A stretch of 64,000 bases of DNA from Sarcina sp. DSM 11001 (GTDB lineage Bacteria; Bacillota; Clostridia; Lachnospirales; Lachnospiraceae), in contig NZ_FNFZ01000021.1 in the NCBI RefSeq assembly GCF_900101015.1, positions 1 to 64,000 on the forward strand, in the 5' to 3' direction. The position numbers were made by a program, and so were the translations under genes. Under the pieces are notes generated by a model. The model made no database searches, had not been told where the DNA came from, and worked only from the letters and a program-made list of their open reading frames with translations. This document shows positions 25,724 through 34,245 of the stretch, in pieces. Every line of letters starts with the position of its first letter. Within the stretch, counting starts at the first letter, position 1.

Positions 25724-27799
25724 ATGAAATGCAGAATATTACATGAGTCCAGAGGGAGGATGCGGGTGCGTATGCTGCAGCGCCGTATGACCGGTGCTCA
25801 GGCGGACATGCTGCACTATTTCCTGCTCTCTTTGGACGGCGTTACAAAAGTGACAGTTTCAGAGCGTACGGCGGACGCGACGATTTTGTACAATGAAAAA
25901 TCCTGCGGCCGTGAAAAACTCATTGCGGAGCTGTCCGGTTTTGGATATGAGCGCACAGAAGTAGCCGTTCCGGAGCATACGGGACGGGAACTCAACCGTG
26001 TCTATGAGGAAAAACTATTCTTTATGGTTTTGGGCCGGGCGGTGCGTGAGCTTATTTTGCCGAACCCGCTGAGGCGGGCTTACTGCCTGTGCAGAGCGGC
26101 TCATTATCTGCGGGCAGGCCTCCAATGTCTGCTCAGAGGAAGGCTGGAAGTGCCTGTGCTGGATGCGACTACGATCGCTGTCTCACTCCTGAGGGAGGAT
26201 TACGGCACAGCGGGTTCAGTCATGTTTCTCCTGGATGCCGGAGGACTTCTGGAGGAGTGGACCCATAAGAAATCCGTGGACGATCTGGCCAGGCGGATGT
26301 ACCTCAATGTGGACAAGACCTGGATCAGGACGCCGGAGGGCGAAGTCCTGGTTTCCGTCCGTGATGTGGAGCCTGGAGACTGCATCGTGGTCAGGACAGG
26401 AAACGTGATTCCTCTTGACGGATCCGTGATGAGCGGAGAGGGAAGCGTGAACCAGGCTTCAATGACTGGAGAATCCCTTCCTGTCCGCAAGGCGGAGGGC
26501 GCGTATGTCTATGCGGGCACAGTCCTCGAGGAGGGCGAACTGGAGATCCGGGTCGACAAGGCTCTGGGCAGCGGCCGCTATGACAAGATCGTAAATATGA
26601 TCGAAGACTCTGAGAAACTGAAGTCCGCGACAGAGAGCCGCGCATCCCACCTGGCGGACTCCCTCGTGCCTTGGTCCCTGGGAGGCACAGCCCTGACCTG
26701 GCTGCTCACCCGCAATGTCACGAGGGCGCTTTCCTTCCTGATGGTGGATTTCTCCTGCGCGCTGAAGCTGGCAATGCCGATCTGTGTCCTCTCTGCCATG
26801 AGGGAGTGCAGTGACCATCATATCAACGTCAAAGGCGGTAAGTTCCTGGAGGCAGTTGCTCAGGCCGATACGATCGTCTTTGACAAAACCGGAACCCTGA
26901 CCTACGCCACACCGAGTGTGCGCGAGATCATTTCCTTTGGGGATCATGATGAGAATGAGCTTCTGCGCCTTGCGGCCTGCCTGGAGGAACATTTCCCCCA
27001 CTCGATCGCCAATGCGGTCGTCAGGGAGGCTGCGGAGAGAGGCCTGATTCACGAGGAGCGGCACACGAAGGTGGAATATGTCGTGGCACACGGGATCGCC
27101 AGTTCCATCAATGGAGTCCGGGCGCTGATCGGAAGCTGGCATTTTATTTTTGAGGATGAAAAATGTACGCTCCCCGAGGGCACACAGGAAAAATATGATG
27201 CCCTTCCCGACGACTGCTCGCTGCTTTATCTTGCTCTGGACAACAAACTGGCGGCAGTGATCTGTATCGAGGATCCGATCCGGGAAGAGGCGAAGAGCGT
27301 TGTGGAAGCCCTCCACGGCGCAGGCTTCTCGAGAGTGGTCATGATGACAGGAGACAGCCGCAGGACCGCCGAGGCTGTCGCCGGCCGCCTCGGAATGGAT
27401 GAATTCTATGCGGAAGTCCTCCCGGAGGATAAGGCTGCCTTTGTCAAAAAAGAACACGAGGCGGGACGTAAGGTCGTGATGATCGGAGACGGGATCAACG
27501 ATTCCCCGGCCCTCTCGGAGGCAGACGCAGGAATCGCTATTTCGGCCGGAGCTGCGATTGCAAGAGAGATCGCCGACATCACGATCTCTGCAGAAGACCT
27601 GCGGGAGCTTGTCGTACTCAGACGCCTGAGCAATGCCCTGATGGACAGGATCAACGGAAATTACCGGAGGATCATGACCTTTAACGGCCTGCTGATCGCC
27701 CTGGGCCTCCTGGGCTACATGCCCTCTGCCCGCGCGGCTCTGCTGCATAATCTTTCCACCATCTATTTCAGCGTGGACAGCATGAAAGACCTGCTCTGA
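25724..27799 (+). CDS. P1B-type heavy-metal-transporting ATPase, non-CPC subtype
   Basis: 691 residues. A degenerate HMA-like N-terminal domain without CxxC (about 1-75) is followed by transmembrane helices, an actuator with TGESLP, phosphorylation site D387 (FDKTGTLTY), MTGDS, and the hinge GDGINDSPALSEA. The metal-site helix reads DFSCALKLAMP, with a lone Cys instead of CPC, and the nucleotide-site motif is FPHSIANAV where most P1B pumps have H-P. Both are typical of a poorly characterised clostridial subgroup. An exporter of a transition metal such as iron, manganese or zinc is likely, but the specificity cannot be read. The 3' end is tandemly duplicated. Confidence 0.88.
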   Translation: MKCRILHESRGRMRVRMLQRRMTGAQADMLHYFLLSLDGVTKVTVSERTADATILYNEKSCGREKLIAELSGFGYERTEVAVPEHTGRELNRVYEEKLFFMVLGRAVRELILPNPLRRAYCLCRAAHYLRAGLQCLLRGRLEVPVLDATTIAVSLLREDYGTAGSVMFLLDAGGLLEEWTHKKSVDDLARRMYLNVDKTWIRTPEGEVLVSVRDVEPGDCIVVRTGNVIPLDGSVMSGEGSVNQASMTGESLPVRKAEGAYVYAGTVLEEGELEIRVDKALGSGRYDKIVNMIEDSEKLKSATESRASHLADSLVPWSLGGTALTWLLTRNVTRALSFLMVDFSCALKLAMPICVLSAMRECSDHHINVKGGKFLEAVAQADTIVFDKTGTLTYATPSVREIISFGDHDENELLRLAACLEEHFPHSIANAVVREAAERGLIHEERHTKVEYVVAHGIASSINGVRALIGSWHFIFEDEKCTLPEGTQEKYDALPDDCSLLYLALDNKLAAVICIEDPIREEAKSVVEALHGAGFSRVVMMTGDSRRTAEAVAGRLGMDEFYAEVLPEDKAAFVKKEHEAGRKVVMIGDGINDSPALSEADAGIAISAGAAIAREIADITISAEDLRELVVLRRLSNALMDRINGNYRRIMTFNGLLIALGLLGYMPSARAALLHNLSTIYFSVDSMKDLL

Positions 27800-27885
27800 A
27801 ACAGAGTATCTCGGTGTGGACAACATGAAGAATCTGCTCTGAAACAGAGTATCTCGGTGTGGATAGCATGTAGGACCTGCTTTTC
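27771..27885 (+). repeat. 43-bp tandem repeat spanning the P-type ATPase stop codon
   Basis: Units at 27771-27813 and 27814-27856, with a partial third to about 27885. The first encodes SVDSMKDLL and the stop. The later copies lie in noncoding sequence. Confidence 0.9.
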
Positions 27886-27895
27886 TTCATCGCGG

Positions 27896-28268
27896 GATTG
27901 TACCCATGATGATTGTACCCATGATGATTGTACTCATGATGAAGCTAGTTTCCCTTTTGCGCGTGTTACCCATGTTTGAAGACGTGGGTATTACGTGATA
28001 AAGACAATTAATTTTCGGATTTTTGCCTTTGGGAAAAAGGAATGTGAAACAGGGTTGTTGCATTAGCTGAAAGCTCAGCCAGGCAACAACCCTTTAAATT
28101 GCTCTTTTGAAGTGACCTTGGGCCTCCAGATCCGAAATATCGCTTTACTATTTCGGGTCATGGGTGACCTCGGGCTTGCGAATCCGAAATATCGAATTTA
28201 CTTTTTCACAACATAGGTGACCTCATGCCACCGGCCCCGAAAGATCTCTTTACTTTTTTGTAGTATGG
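27896..28268 (+). repeat. Two minisatellites downstream of the ATPase gene
   Basis: 27896-27942 holds three copies of a 15-base unit, GATTGTACCCATGAT. 28113-28268 holds three copies of a ~53-base unit starting TGACCTCGGGC and containing ATCCGAAATATCG. A hairpin TACCCATG/CGTGGGTA lies at 27967-27991. No gene is seen between 27800 and 28641. Confidence 0.8.
28051..28097 (+). terminator. Intrinsic terminator downstream of the ATPase gene
   Basis: Eleven-base perfect arms AGGGTTGTTGC (28051-28061) and GCAACAACCCT (28083-28093), followed by TTAAA. Its T-run is short. Confidence 0.65.
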
Positions 28269-28336
28269 AACATTCAAAAGCAAGGACTGTTACCTGGGGA
28301 TTTTTTCAACGTTAGAGTAAATGAGTCTTTTTGGAG

Positions 28337-28447
28337 TTGTTTTGCCAGTAATGGTTAGCTATACTTAACCCAACGATTAGAGCAGATACAGACAGAGGCG
28401 CCTTGCAAGGCGCTTTATTCAGGGGAATAGGTTAGACAATTCTAACC
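28337..28447. promoter_or_regulatory. Promoter with operators O5 and O6 around a terminator
   Basis: A weak promoter TTGTTT (28337-28342), 17 bases, TATACT (28360-28365) overlaps O5 GGTTAG-N6-TTAACC (28353-28370). After a hairpin at 28398 comes O6, a perfect GGTTAG-N6-CTAACC (28430-28447). The order operator-hairpin-operator copies that at 24071-24147. It probably controls the DUF2325, DUF3793 and flavodoxin genes. Confidence 0.55.
28398..28417 (+). terminator. Hairpin between O5 and O6
   Basis: The self-complementary 16-mer GCGCCTTGCAAGGCGC (28398-28413), followed by TTTATT. It lies about 30 bases downstream of the -10 element, so it could act as an attenuator. Confidence 0.6.
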
Positions 28448-28504
28448 ATCCTGTAAAGAAACATAACCCAGATAAAAGGAATAACCTGAACCGGGTCTGG
28501 CTAA

Positions 28505-28625
28505 ACCAGGACTGAACGAAAAAAGGACTGAAATAAACCAGGACTGACTATACCAGGAATAAACTACAGCAGAAATAAACTACACCAGAAATAAATTAAA
28601 GCAAGAATAAACTAAACCAGGAATT
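28505..28625 (+). repeat. ~16-bp minisatellite before the DUF2325 gene
   Basis: About eight diverged copies of an AATAAACTACACCAGA-like unit. They run up to the SD of the DUF2325 gene. Confidence 0.7.
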
Positions 28626-28641
28626 AATAAAGAGGTGGAAG

Positions 28642-28935
28642 ATGAGCGTGATTATCCTTGGCGGAAATGAATGTATGGAGCGCCAGTACAAAGATCTCTG
28701 TAAAGAGTACAAGTGCCGGGCTAAGGTTTTTATCAAACCTTCCGGGAGCCTTAGAAACAAGCTGGGGAATCCTGATCTGATGATTTGTTTCACCGGAGCC
28801 CTGTCCCATAAAGTTTTGAAATGCGCCCAGAGCGAGATTAAGGGAAAAAACACAATGGTAGAGCATTCCAGGACCGCATCTATCGCGGCTCTGCGCAGCA
28901 TTCTTGAGAAACACACCCTCCAACAGGGAGCATGA
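28642..28935 (+). CDS. DUF2325 family protein
   Basis: 97 residues, beginning MSVIILGGNE and containing a Rossmann-like beta-alpha pattern (DLMICFTGALSHKVL). This matches the DUF2325 family, commonly found next to FeoA/B, DUF3793 and flavodoxin genes in Clostridia. An N-terminal GGNE motif and conserved His/Cys residues are visible. Biochemical function is unknown; its gene company suggests a role in iron or redox homeostasis. SD AGAGGTGG upstream. The coding 3' end is partly duplicated further downstream. Confidence 0.82.
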   Translation: MSVIILGGNECMERQYKDLCKEYKCRAKVFIKPSGSLRNKLGNPDLMICFTGALSHKVLKCAQSEIKGKNTMVEHSRTASIAALRSILEKHTLQQGA

Positions 28936-28998
28936 CTTAAACGCCGCATCGTCGTTGCAGAACAATATAAAACACACCCTTCAGCAGGGAGCATGACA
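28905..28998 (+). repeat. Imperfect duplication spanning the DUF2325 stop codon
   Basis: A 27-base block AAACACACCCT...AGGGAGCATGAC occurs at 28910-28936 (with the last codons and stop) and again at 28970-28997. Weaker similarity extends about 30 bases further upstream of each copy. Confidence 0.75.
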
Positions 28999-29040
28999 GA
29001 CATGTAGATTGCGACTAATAACGGAGCCGGAGGAATACAG

Positions 29041-29604
29041 ATGTCAGATGAAATGCTTGTGCAAAACGGTTCACCGACATTGGCGGGAATCAAGACCGGG
29101 AATCTGTTCACATGTCCATATACGGACAGACGGCAGACAATGCATGAACTGCAGCAGCTGAACAAGAGACTCGTGCCGAAAGGACTGCGGATCCTGCCCC
29201 TGCGTTACTCAGCGGAAAGGGTACTTGTATATCTCTATCGGTCGTCCCGCCTGGAAAAGGATCTGTCGGAGAAGGAAGCCGTAGAGTTGTTGGAAAACGC
29301 AGGTTACCGCCATGAGAACGCGAATCAGTGTGTCATAGAGCTGATTCGTCGTATCAATGACGTGGACACTGAATTTCCGCACGAGATCGGTCTGTTTCTC
29401 AGTTATCCCCCGGAAGATGTGCGTGGATTTATTTCTCACAGAGAAAACAGGTCAGTCGGCTGCAAGCTGGTGGGAACCTGGCGCGTTTACGGTGATGTTC
29501 AGAAAGCCAGAAAGACTTTTGAGGAATACCGGAAATGCACCGAAAATTACTGCAGACAGTGGTCCAGCGGAGTACCGCTGTCAAGGCTCGTTGTTGCCGT
29601 GTAA
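29041..29604 (+). CDS. DUF3793 family protein
   Basis: 187 residues with the DUF3793 pattern: an N-terminal region GIKTGNLFTCPY, a central LRILPLRYSAERVLVYLYR, and a conserved FPHEIGLFLSYPPEDVRGFI followed by a Cys-containing segment (CKLVGTWRVYGD). The family regularly accompanies DUF2325 and flavodoxin in anaerobic Firmicutes and is often regulated with iron genes. Its molecular role is not known. GGAGGA upstream supports ATG 29041. It lies 105 bases after the DUF2325 gene in the same direction, so co-transcription is likely. Confidence 0.83.
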   Translation: MSDEMLVQNGSPTLAGIKTGNLFTCPYTDRRQTMHELQQLNKRLVPKGLRILPLRYSAERVLVYLYRSSRLEKDLSEKEAVELLENAGYRHENANQCVIELIRRINDVDTEFPHEIGLFLSYPPEDVRGFISHRENRSVGCKLVGTWRVYGDVQKARKTFEEYRKCTENYCRQWSSGVPLSRLVVAV

Positions 29605-29871
29605 AACATCTCGGCCGGGTACTTCTGAATCCAGTCCCAGAGCTGTACCAGGGTTAACTTCCCCGTGAGTAGACACAGAGTTTTCCAGCGTATCCTCTGT
29701 CACCTGCCGGGGCCTGCCCTCCCCGTGAAGAGACAGAGAAGCGTCCCTTGTCTCCTGTCAGTTCGGGCAGTCTCAGGAATTGTTTCCTGATCCGACCTTA
29801 TGATGTTTACGGATATGCAGATTTTGGCAAAGTAAAAAAGTGACAAAACAAAAAGAAAGGAAATCGAAAGA

Positions 29872-30294
29872 ATGAGTAAAATTGCAGTTGTGTTCTGGAG
29901 CGGTACAGGCAATACAGAGGCTATGGCGAATGCTGTAGCGGCGGGCGCGCAGGAAAAGGGGGCGGAAGTGACCGTCATGGGTCCTTCCGATTTCGGCGCG
30001 GCTGCAGTGGCCGGTTATGACGGAATTGCCTTTGGATGCCCCTCAATGGGCGTAGAGCAGCTCGAGGAAGCTGACTTCCAGCCGATGTGGGATGAGGTAA
30101 AGGGAGAGCTCTCCGGTAAAAAGGTCGTCCTTTTTGGCTCCTATGGCTGGGGAGACGGCGAGTGGATGCGCACCTGGGAAGACGAAGCAAAAGGCGCAGG
30201 TGCAGTCCTGGCAGCCGACTGCGTGATCGTCAACGGCGCTCCGGATGATGAGGGTGAAGCAAACTGCAAGGCGCTCGGAGCTGCGCTGATATAA
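29872..30294 (+). CDS. Flavodoxin
   Basis: 140 residues. The FMN phosphate-binding loop is WSGTGNTEAMA (about 9-19). The isoalloxazine loops are GCPSMGVEQLEE and GSYGWGDGEWM, and the C-terminal strand is typical of short-chain clostridial flavodoxins. It is a low-potential one-electron carrier that replaces ferredoxin when iron is scarce. This fits its place behind DUF2325/DUF3793 and the operator-containing leader. SD AAAGGAAA about 10 bases upstream. Confidence 0.93.
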   Translation: MSKIAVVFWSGTGNTEAMANAVAAGAQEKGAEVTVMGPSDFGAAAVAGYDGIAFGCPSMGVEQLEEADFQPMWDEVKGELSGKKVVLFGSYGWGDGEWMRTWEDEAKGAGAVLAADCVIVNGAPDDEGEANCKALGAALI

Positions 30295-30441
30295 GGAATG
30301 GGTCCATTTCCGGTTTCTGCTGCTTTGCTTCTCCGTTCATACAGTCTGCAGTTGCCATGATTAACCCCGTATAATCACTGCAGCAGTTCCTTCTTACACA
30401 AAGCTGATCAGAATATGAATACTGCCGGTATGGATTCACAT

Positions 30442-30473
30442 GCCTCCTGCCTGAAACGGCAGGAGGCCTTTTT
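30442..30473 (+). terminator. Intrinsic terminator after flavodoxin
   Basis: Perfect ten-base arms GCCTCCTGCC (30442-30451) and GGCAGGAGGC (30458-30467), six-base loop, then C and five T. Confidence 0.92.
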
Positions 30474-30567
30474 GGCTCTTTAATTTTTCTTTTTTAACTA
30501 TTTTCAATCTTCCTTTTTTTCTATCTTCGACTTCGTCGGAGAAGGTGTAAAAAAAGAAAAAGTGCGT

Positions 30568-30592
30568 TATAATAGTTAATGCAAGCTAACCA
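30568..30592 (+). promoter_or_regulatory. -10 element with operator-like site O7 upstream of the ABC exporter
   Basis: TATAAT (30568-30573) directly abuts TAGTTAA-N6-CTAACCA (30573-30592). It has the same six-base spacer as the other sites and shares the flank CTAACCATCCTG with O6. No good -35 is visible. The rest of 30295-30788 has the flavodoxin terminator and a duplicated CAGCAGACAATYG motif near 30668 and 30749. Confidence 0.55.
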
Positions 30593-30788
30593 TCCTGCCT
30601 GAAGCGTGCCCGCACCGGAAATAACAGGCAGGTAATGATCGGTGGACGATCATCGCAATGCTGGGGACAGCAGACAATCGTCGTTATACAGAGGTCATCA
30701 GGCAGCAATGGAAGACATCAAAGACATCAGACATGGAACAGTCGGCAGCAGACAATTGACTGAAAAAACCGGGGAATCTGGAAAAACC

Positions 30789-31499
30789 ATGGAAACCACA
30801 GTGCTATTGGAATTAAGGGATATCCGTAAAGCTTTTGGAAAAGGGGAAAACCGTGTGGAAGTGCTGCGCGGAATCAGTCTCGATGTAAAAAAAGGAGAGT
30901 TCTGTGTTTTGCTTGGACCTTCCGGTTCCGGCAAGTCAACGCTCCTCAATATTATCGGGGGGATCGACAGTACGGACAGCGGGGAGATTCTGATCGGCGG
31001 AGAACGGATGAGCGCGATGGGAGAGAAGGAACTGACCCGTTACCGGCGACGTCACCTGGGATATATTTTTCAGATGTACAACCTGATCCCTAATCTGACT
31101 GTCAGGGAGAATATCGAAGTCGGGGCTTATCTGGGCAGGGATCCGCTGGATGTCGACGAAATCCTGCATACGCTCGGGCTGTACGAGCACCGCAGAAAGC
31201 TTCCCAACCAGCTTTCGGGAGGCCAGCAGCAGAGGACGAGCATAGGCAGGGCAATCATCAAGAATCCCGATATCCTGCTTTGCGACGAGCCGACAGGAGC
31301 GCTGGACTACAATACGTCCAGAGAGATCCTGCGTCTCATTGAAAAAATCAGCCTGCAGTATGGGACCACGATCATCATGGTCACCCACAATGAGGCGATA
31401 GGGGCTATGGCGGACACGGTGATCCGGCTGAGAGACGGCTCGATCCGCGACCGCACGGTAAACGTTACCAGGATGCCGGCAGACCAGTTGGAATGGTAA
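30789..31499 (+). CDS. MacB/LolD-type ABC transporter ATP-binding protein
   Basis: 236 residues from ATG 30789, where similarity to the family begins. In-frame starts at 30642 and 30708 would add a low-complexity extension encoded by a repeat-containing region. Walker A is GPSGSGKST (43-51), then a Q-loop (IFQMYNL), signature LSGGQQQR, Walker B ILLCDEPTG and H-loop VTHN. It pairs with the FtsX-type permease at 31728. Such exporters act in lipoprotein, peptide or antimicrobial efflux. The 3' end and stop lie in a 65-bp tandem duplication. Confidence 0.92.
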   Translation: METTVLLELRDIRKAFGKGENRVEVLRGISLDVKKGEFCVLLGPSGSGKSTLLNIIGGIDSTDSGEILIGGERMSAMGEKELTRYRRRHLGYIFQMYNLIPNLTVRENIEVGAYLGRDPLDVDEILHTLGLYEHRRKLPNQLSGGQQQRTSIGRAIIKNPDILLCDEPTGALDYNTSREILRLIEKISLQYGTTIIMVTHNEAIGAMADTVIRLRDGSIRDRTVNVTRMPADQLEW

Positions 31500-31572
31500 T
31501 TGTGATTATCCGCGACCGCACGGTAAATGTTACCAGGATGCCGGCAGACCAGTCGGAATGGTCATTATGTCA
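31443..31572 (+). repeat. 65-bp tandem duplication spanning the ABC ATPase stop codon
   Basis: Units 31443-31507 and 31508-31572 differ at only a few positions. Unit 1 encodes the last ~18 residues (SIRDRTVNVTRMPADQLEW) and the stop. A further short duplication, ATTATCTGAAGTYAAGGGT, follows at 31613-31652. Confidence 0.93.
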
Positions 31573-31727
31573 TATGTGAATACTTAATACTCGCACGCGG
31601 GTATCCCACAACTATTATCTGAAGTCAAGGGTTATTATCTGAAGTTAAGGGTACAGCGCGCTGAAGAATAAACAGGCTGTAAAATTATGATGCGGGTGAG
31701 CCTGCAGGATGGACAGAGAGAACGGGC

Positions 31728-34061
31728 ATGAAGAAAAACAGGCAGAATCCCCTGCGGAAACGGTACCTGCGGGAGCTGAGAGGAGATTTCGGGAAATATC
31801 TGGTCATTTTTATCCTTCTGGTCTTTACGATCGGTCTGATCTCCGGGTTTCTGGTGGCCGACGGGAGTATGATCATTGCTTATAATGAGAGCTTTGAGAA
31901 GTACCGGATCGAGGATGGAAATTTCCAGACAGATGATGAGATCTCCAGGGCAAACCGGAGAAAGATCGAGAAGTCCGGGGTCATCCTTTATGATAATTTC
32001 TATATTGAAAAAAAGCTGAAGGATGGGAATACACTGCGCATTTTTAAAAACAGGGAGGAGATCAATCTCCTGTGCCTGATGGAAGGAAGATTTCCGGAAA
32101 AAAGAGGAGATCTGGTCATCGACCGGATGTATGCGGACAACAATGGCATTCATGTCGGAGATGAGCTGCAATTCGGGAAGTCGATTTTTGTCGTGACCGG
32201 GCTTGTGGCTTTTCCGGATTACAGCGCCCTTTTTCAGAACAACAGCGACGCGATGTTCGATGCAGTCAAATTCGGGATTGGCGCAGTGGGAAGGGAGGAC
32301 TTTGACAGCTTCGCGTCGGATGAGCTGACCTGGTGCTACAGTTGGAAATATGCGGATCCGCCCGGGTCGAAGGAGGAGGAAAAAAAGGTTTCGGACCGCC
32401 TGATGGAGGACGTGGCGGATATCATCTATCTGGAGGATTTTATCCCCCGATATATGAACCAGGCGATCCAGTTTACCGGGGAGGATATGGGCGGCGACCG
32501 GGCCATGATGCTGATGCTTTTGTATATCATCATAGTCATCGTGGCTTTCGTATTTATGATCACGGTGCGGGACACGATCGCCCGGGAGGCGTCAGTGATC
32601 GGCACCCTGCGCGCCTCGGGCTTTACAAAGGGCGAACTGGTCCGGCATTATATGACTCTCCCGGTCCTGGTGACGCTGGCGGCCGCGATAGTCGGAAATG
32701 TCCTCGGCTATACGGCGCTCAAGGAGGTCTGCGCCGGTCTGTATTACGCGAGCTACAGCCTGCCGACTTATGTCACTGTCTGGAACGGAGAAGCTTTTGT
32801 GCTTACCACAGTGGTGCCCGTTCTGATCATGCTGGCAGTGACCTTTCTGACCCTGCAGCGCCGACTGCGGCTCTCACCCCTCCAGTTTCTGAGGAAGGAA
32901 CTGAGCCGCCGCAGCAGGGACCGCGCCCTGTTTCTCCCTTCCCGGCTCCCTTTTCTGCTGAGATTCCGCCTGAGGATCTTTTTTCAGAATATGGGAAATT
33001 ATGCGGTCCTGCTGATCGGGATCCTGTTCGCGAACCTCCTTCTCCTGTTCGGTCTGGCCCTGCCGGCGGTTCTGGACCGCTATCAGGAGTCCATGAAGGA
33101 CAACATGCTCTGCGACTATCAGTATTATCTGAAGATCCCGGCTTACAGGATGGACAGGGATTATGAATTTGACAAGATCCTGTCCTTCTCTTTTCTGCGA
33201 ACAGCTACGATGACTTCCAACAAGGACGCGGAGCCTTTCGCCTCCTACACCCTGCGCATTCCGGAAGGGGAGGCTCTGCGGGTTGAGGACATCAATGTCT
33301 ACGGGATCAAAAAGAACAGCCGCTATATCCATATCCCGATCCGCCGGGGTGAAATATGGGTCTCATCAGCCTATGCGGACAAGTGCAGGATCTCCGAAGG
33401 AGATACGATCCGGCTCAGAGAGCCTTACGAGGACCGGACCTATGAATTCCATGTGGACGGCATATACGACTACATGGGAGGTCTGTGTATGTTTATGCGA
33501 ATGGAAGACCTCTGTGAGCGTTTCGGCCTCTTTGAGGACTACCGGTCGGGATACTTTTCGGACAGCAGAATCACGGACGTCAGCAGAGACCTGATCGCCT
33601 CTGTCATAGATTACGATGCCCTCATCAAGATCAGCAGGCAGCTGGACGTCTCCATGGGAGGCATGATGGTCGTGGTCGACGGCTTTTCCGTTGTCCTCTT
33701 CATGATCCTGATCTACCTCCTCTCCAGGATCGTGATCGAAAAGAACGCCCATGCCATTTCGATGACAAAGATCCTGGGCTATACCGACGGGGAGATTGCC
33801 GGACTCTATATATGGACGACCAGTGTAGTGACGGTCCTGCTGCTTCTGGTGACGATTCCGGCAGTCAATGCCATCATGGAGCTGATCTTCCGCAACTATC
33901 TCGCCGCAAGGATGACGGGATGGATCACTTACGACATCCCCCGGTCCGTTTTTTACAAAATGTTTTTGATCGGCACTGTGACCTATGCTGCGGTCGCAGC
34001 TTTCGAGATCCGCAAGATTCGCGCGATCCCCATGACCGATGCCCTCAAGGACGTGATGTAG
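31728..34061 (+). CDS. FtsX/MacB-type ABC transporter permease
   Basis: 777 residues. An N-terminal TM (about 24-46) is followed by a large extracytoplasmic domain, three TM helices of a first FtsX domain (about 260-385), a linker, a TM near 425-450, a second extracytoplasmic domain (about 455-635), and the last three TM helices of a second FtsX domain. This 4+4 helix layout with two FtsX domains is typical of clostridial single-permease exporters. It is in an operon with the ATPase upstream. The substrate is unknown; the operator O7 upstream suggests shared control with the metal/redox genes. Confidence 0.9.
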   Translation: MKKNRQNPLRKRYLRELRGDFGKYLVIFILLVFTIGLISGFLVADGSMIIAYNESFEKYRIEDGNFQTDDEISRANRRKIEKSGVILYDNFYIEKKLKDGNTLRIFKNREEINLLCLMEGRFPEKRGDLVIDRMYADNNGIHVGDELQFGKSIFVVTGLVAFPDYSALFQNNSDAMFDAVKFGIGAVGREDFDSFASDELTWCYSWKYADPPGSKEEEKKVSDRLMEDVADIIYLEDFIPRYMNQAIQFTGEDMGGDRAMMLMLLYIIIVIVAFVFMITVRDTIAREASVIGTLRASGFTKGELVRHYMTLPVLVTLAAAIVGNVLGYTALKEVCAGLYYASYSLPTYVTVWNGEAFVLTTVVPVLIMLAVTFLTLQRRLRLSPLQFLRKELSRRSRDRALFLPSRLPFLLRFRLRIFFQNMGNYAVLLIGILFANLLLLFGLALPAVLDRYQESMKDNMLCDYQYYLKIPAYRMDRDYEFDKILSFSFLRTATMTSNKDAEPFASYTLRIPEGEALRVEDINVYGIKKNSRYIHIPIRRGEIWVSSAYADKCRISEGDTIRLREPYEDRTYEFHVDGIYDYMGGLCMFMRMEDLCERFGLFEDYRSGYFSDSRITDVSRDLIASVIDYDALIKISRQLDVSMGGMMVVVDGFSVVLFMILIYLLSRIVIEKNAHAISMTKILGYTDGEIAGLYIWTTSVVTVLLLLVTIPAVNAIMELIFRNYLAARMTGWITYDIPRSVFYKMFLIGTVTYAAVAAFEIRKIRAIPMTDALKDVM

Positions 34062-34111
34062 CTTCCCATGGTCCACTCTCTGGCCTGCTGACGGCTGTTA
34101 GATGCTTCTGT

Positions 34112-34222
34112 GCTGAAAAAATAAGCCGCTGAAAAATGGGCACTGAAAATAGGCCGCTGAAAAAAAGAGCCCTGAAAAAGATCCCTGAAAACAGCCCCTG
34201 AAAAAATGGGCCTGAAAAATGG
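34112..34222 (+). repeat. GCCGCTGAAAAA-type minisatellite before the tRNA
   Basis: About seven diverged 14-17 base units of the form GGGCCTGAAAAAT or GCCGCTGAAAAA. They lie between the permease stop codon and the tRNA promoter. Confidence 0.7.
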
Positions 34223-34245
34223 CAAATATTTTATGAAAAAAGTAC

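Noticed and set aside
28337-28447. A known metal riboswitch (yybP-ykoY or NiCo type) in the DUF2325 leader
   Set aside because: None of the conserved loop sequences of those classes could be recognised; palindromic protein-binding sites explain the layout better.
30642-30788. N-terminal extension of the ABC ATPase from GTG 30642
   Set aside because: Low-complexity, repeat-derived sequence without family similarity; the conserved domain begins just after ATG 30789.
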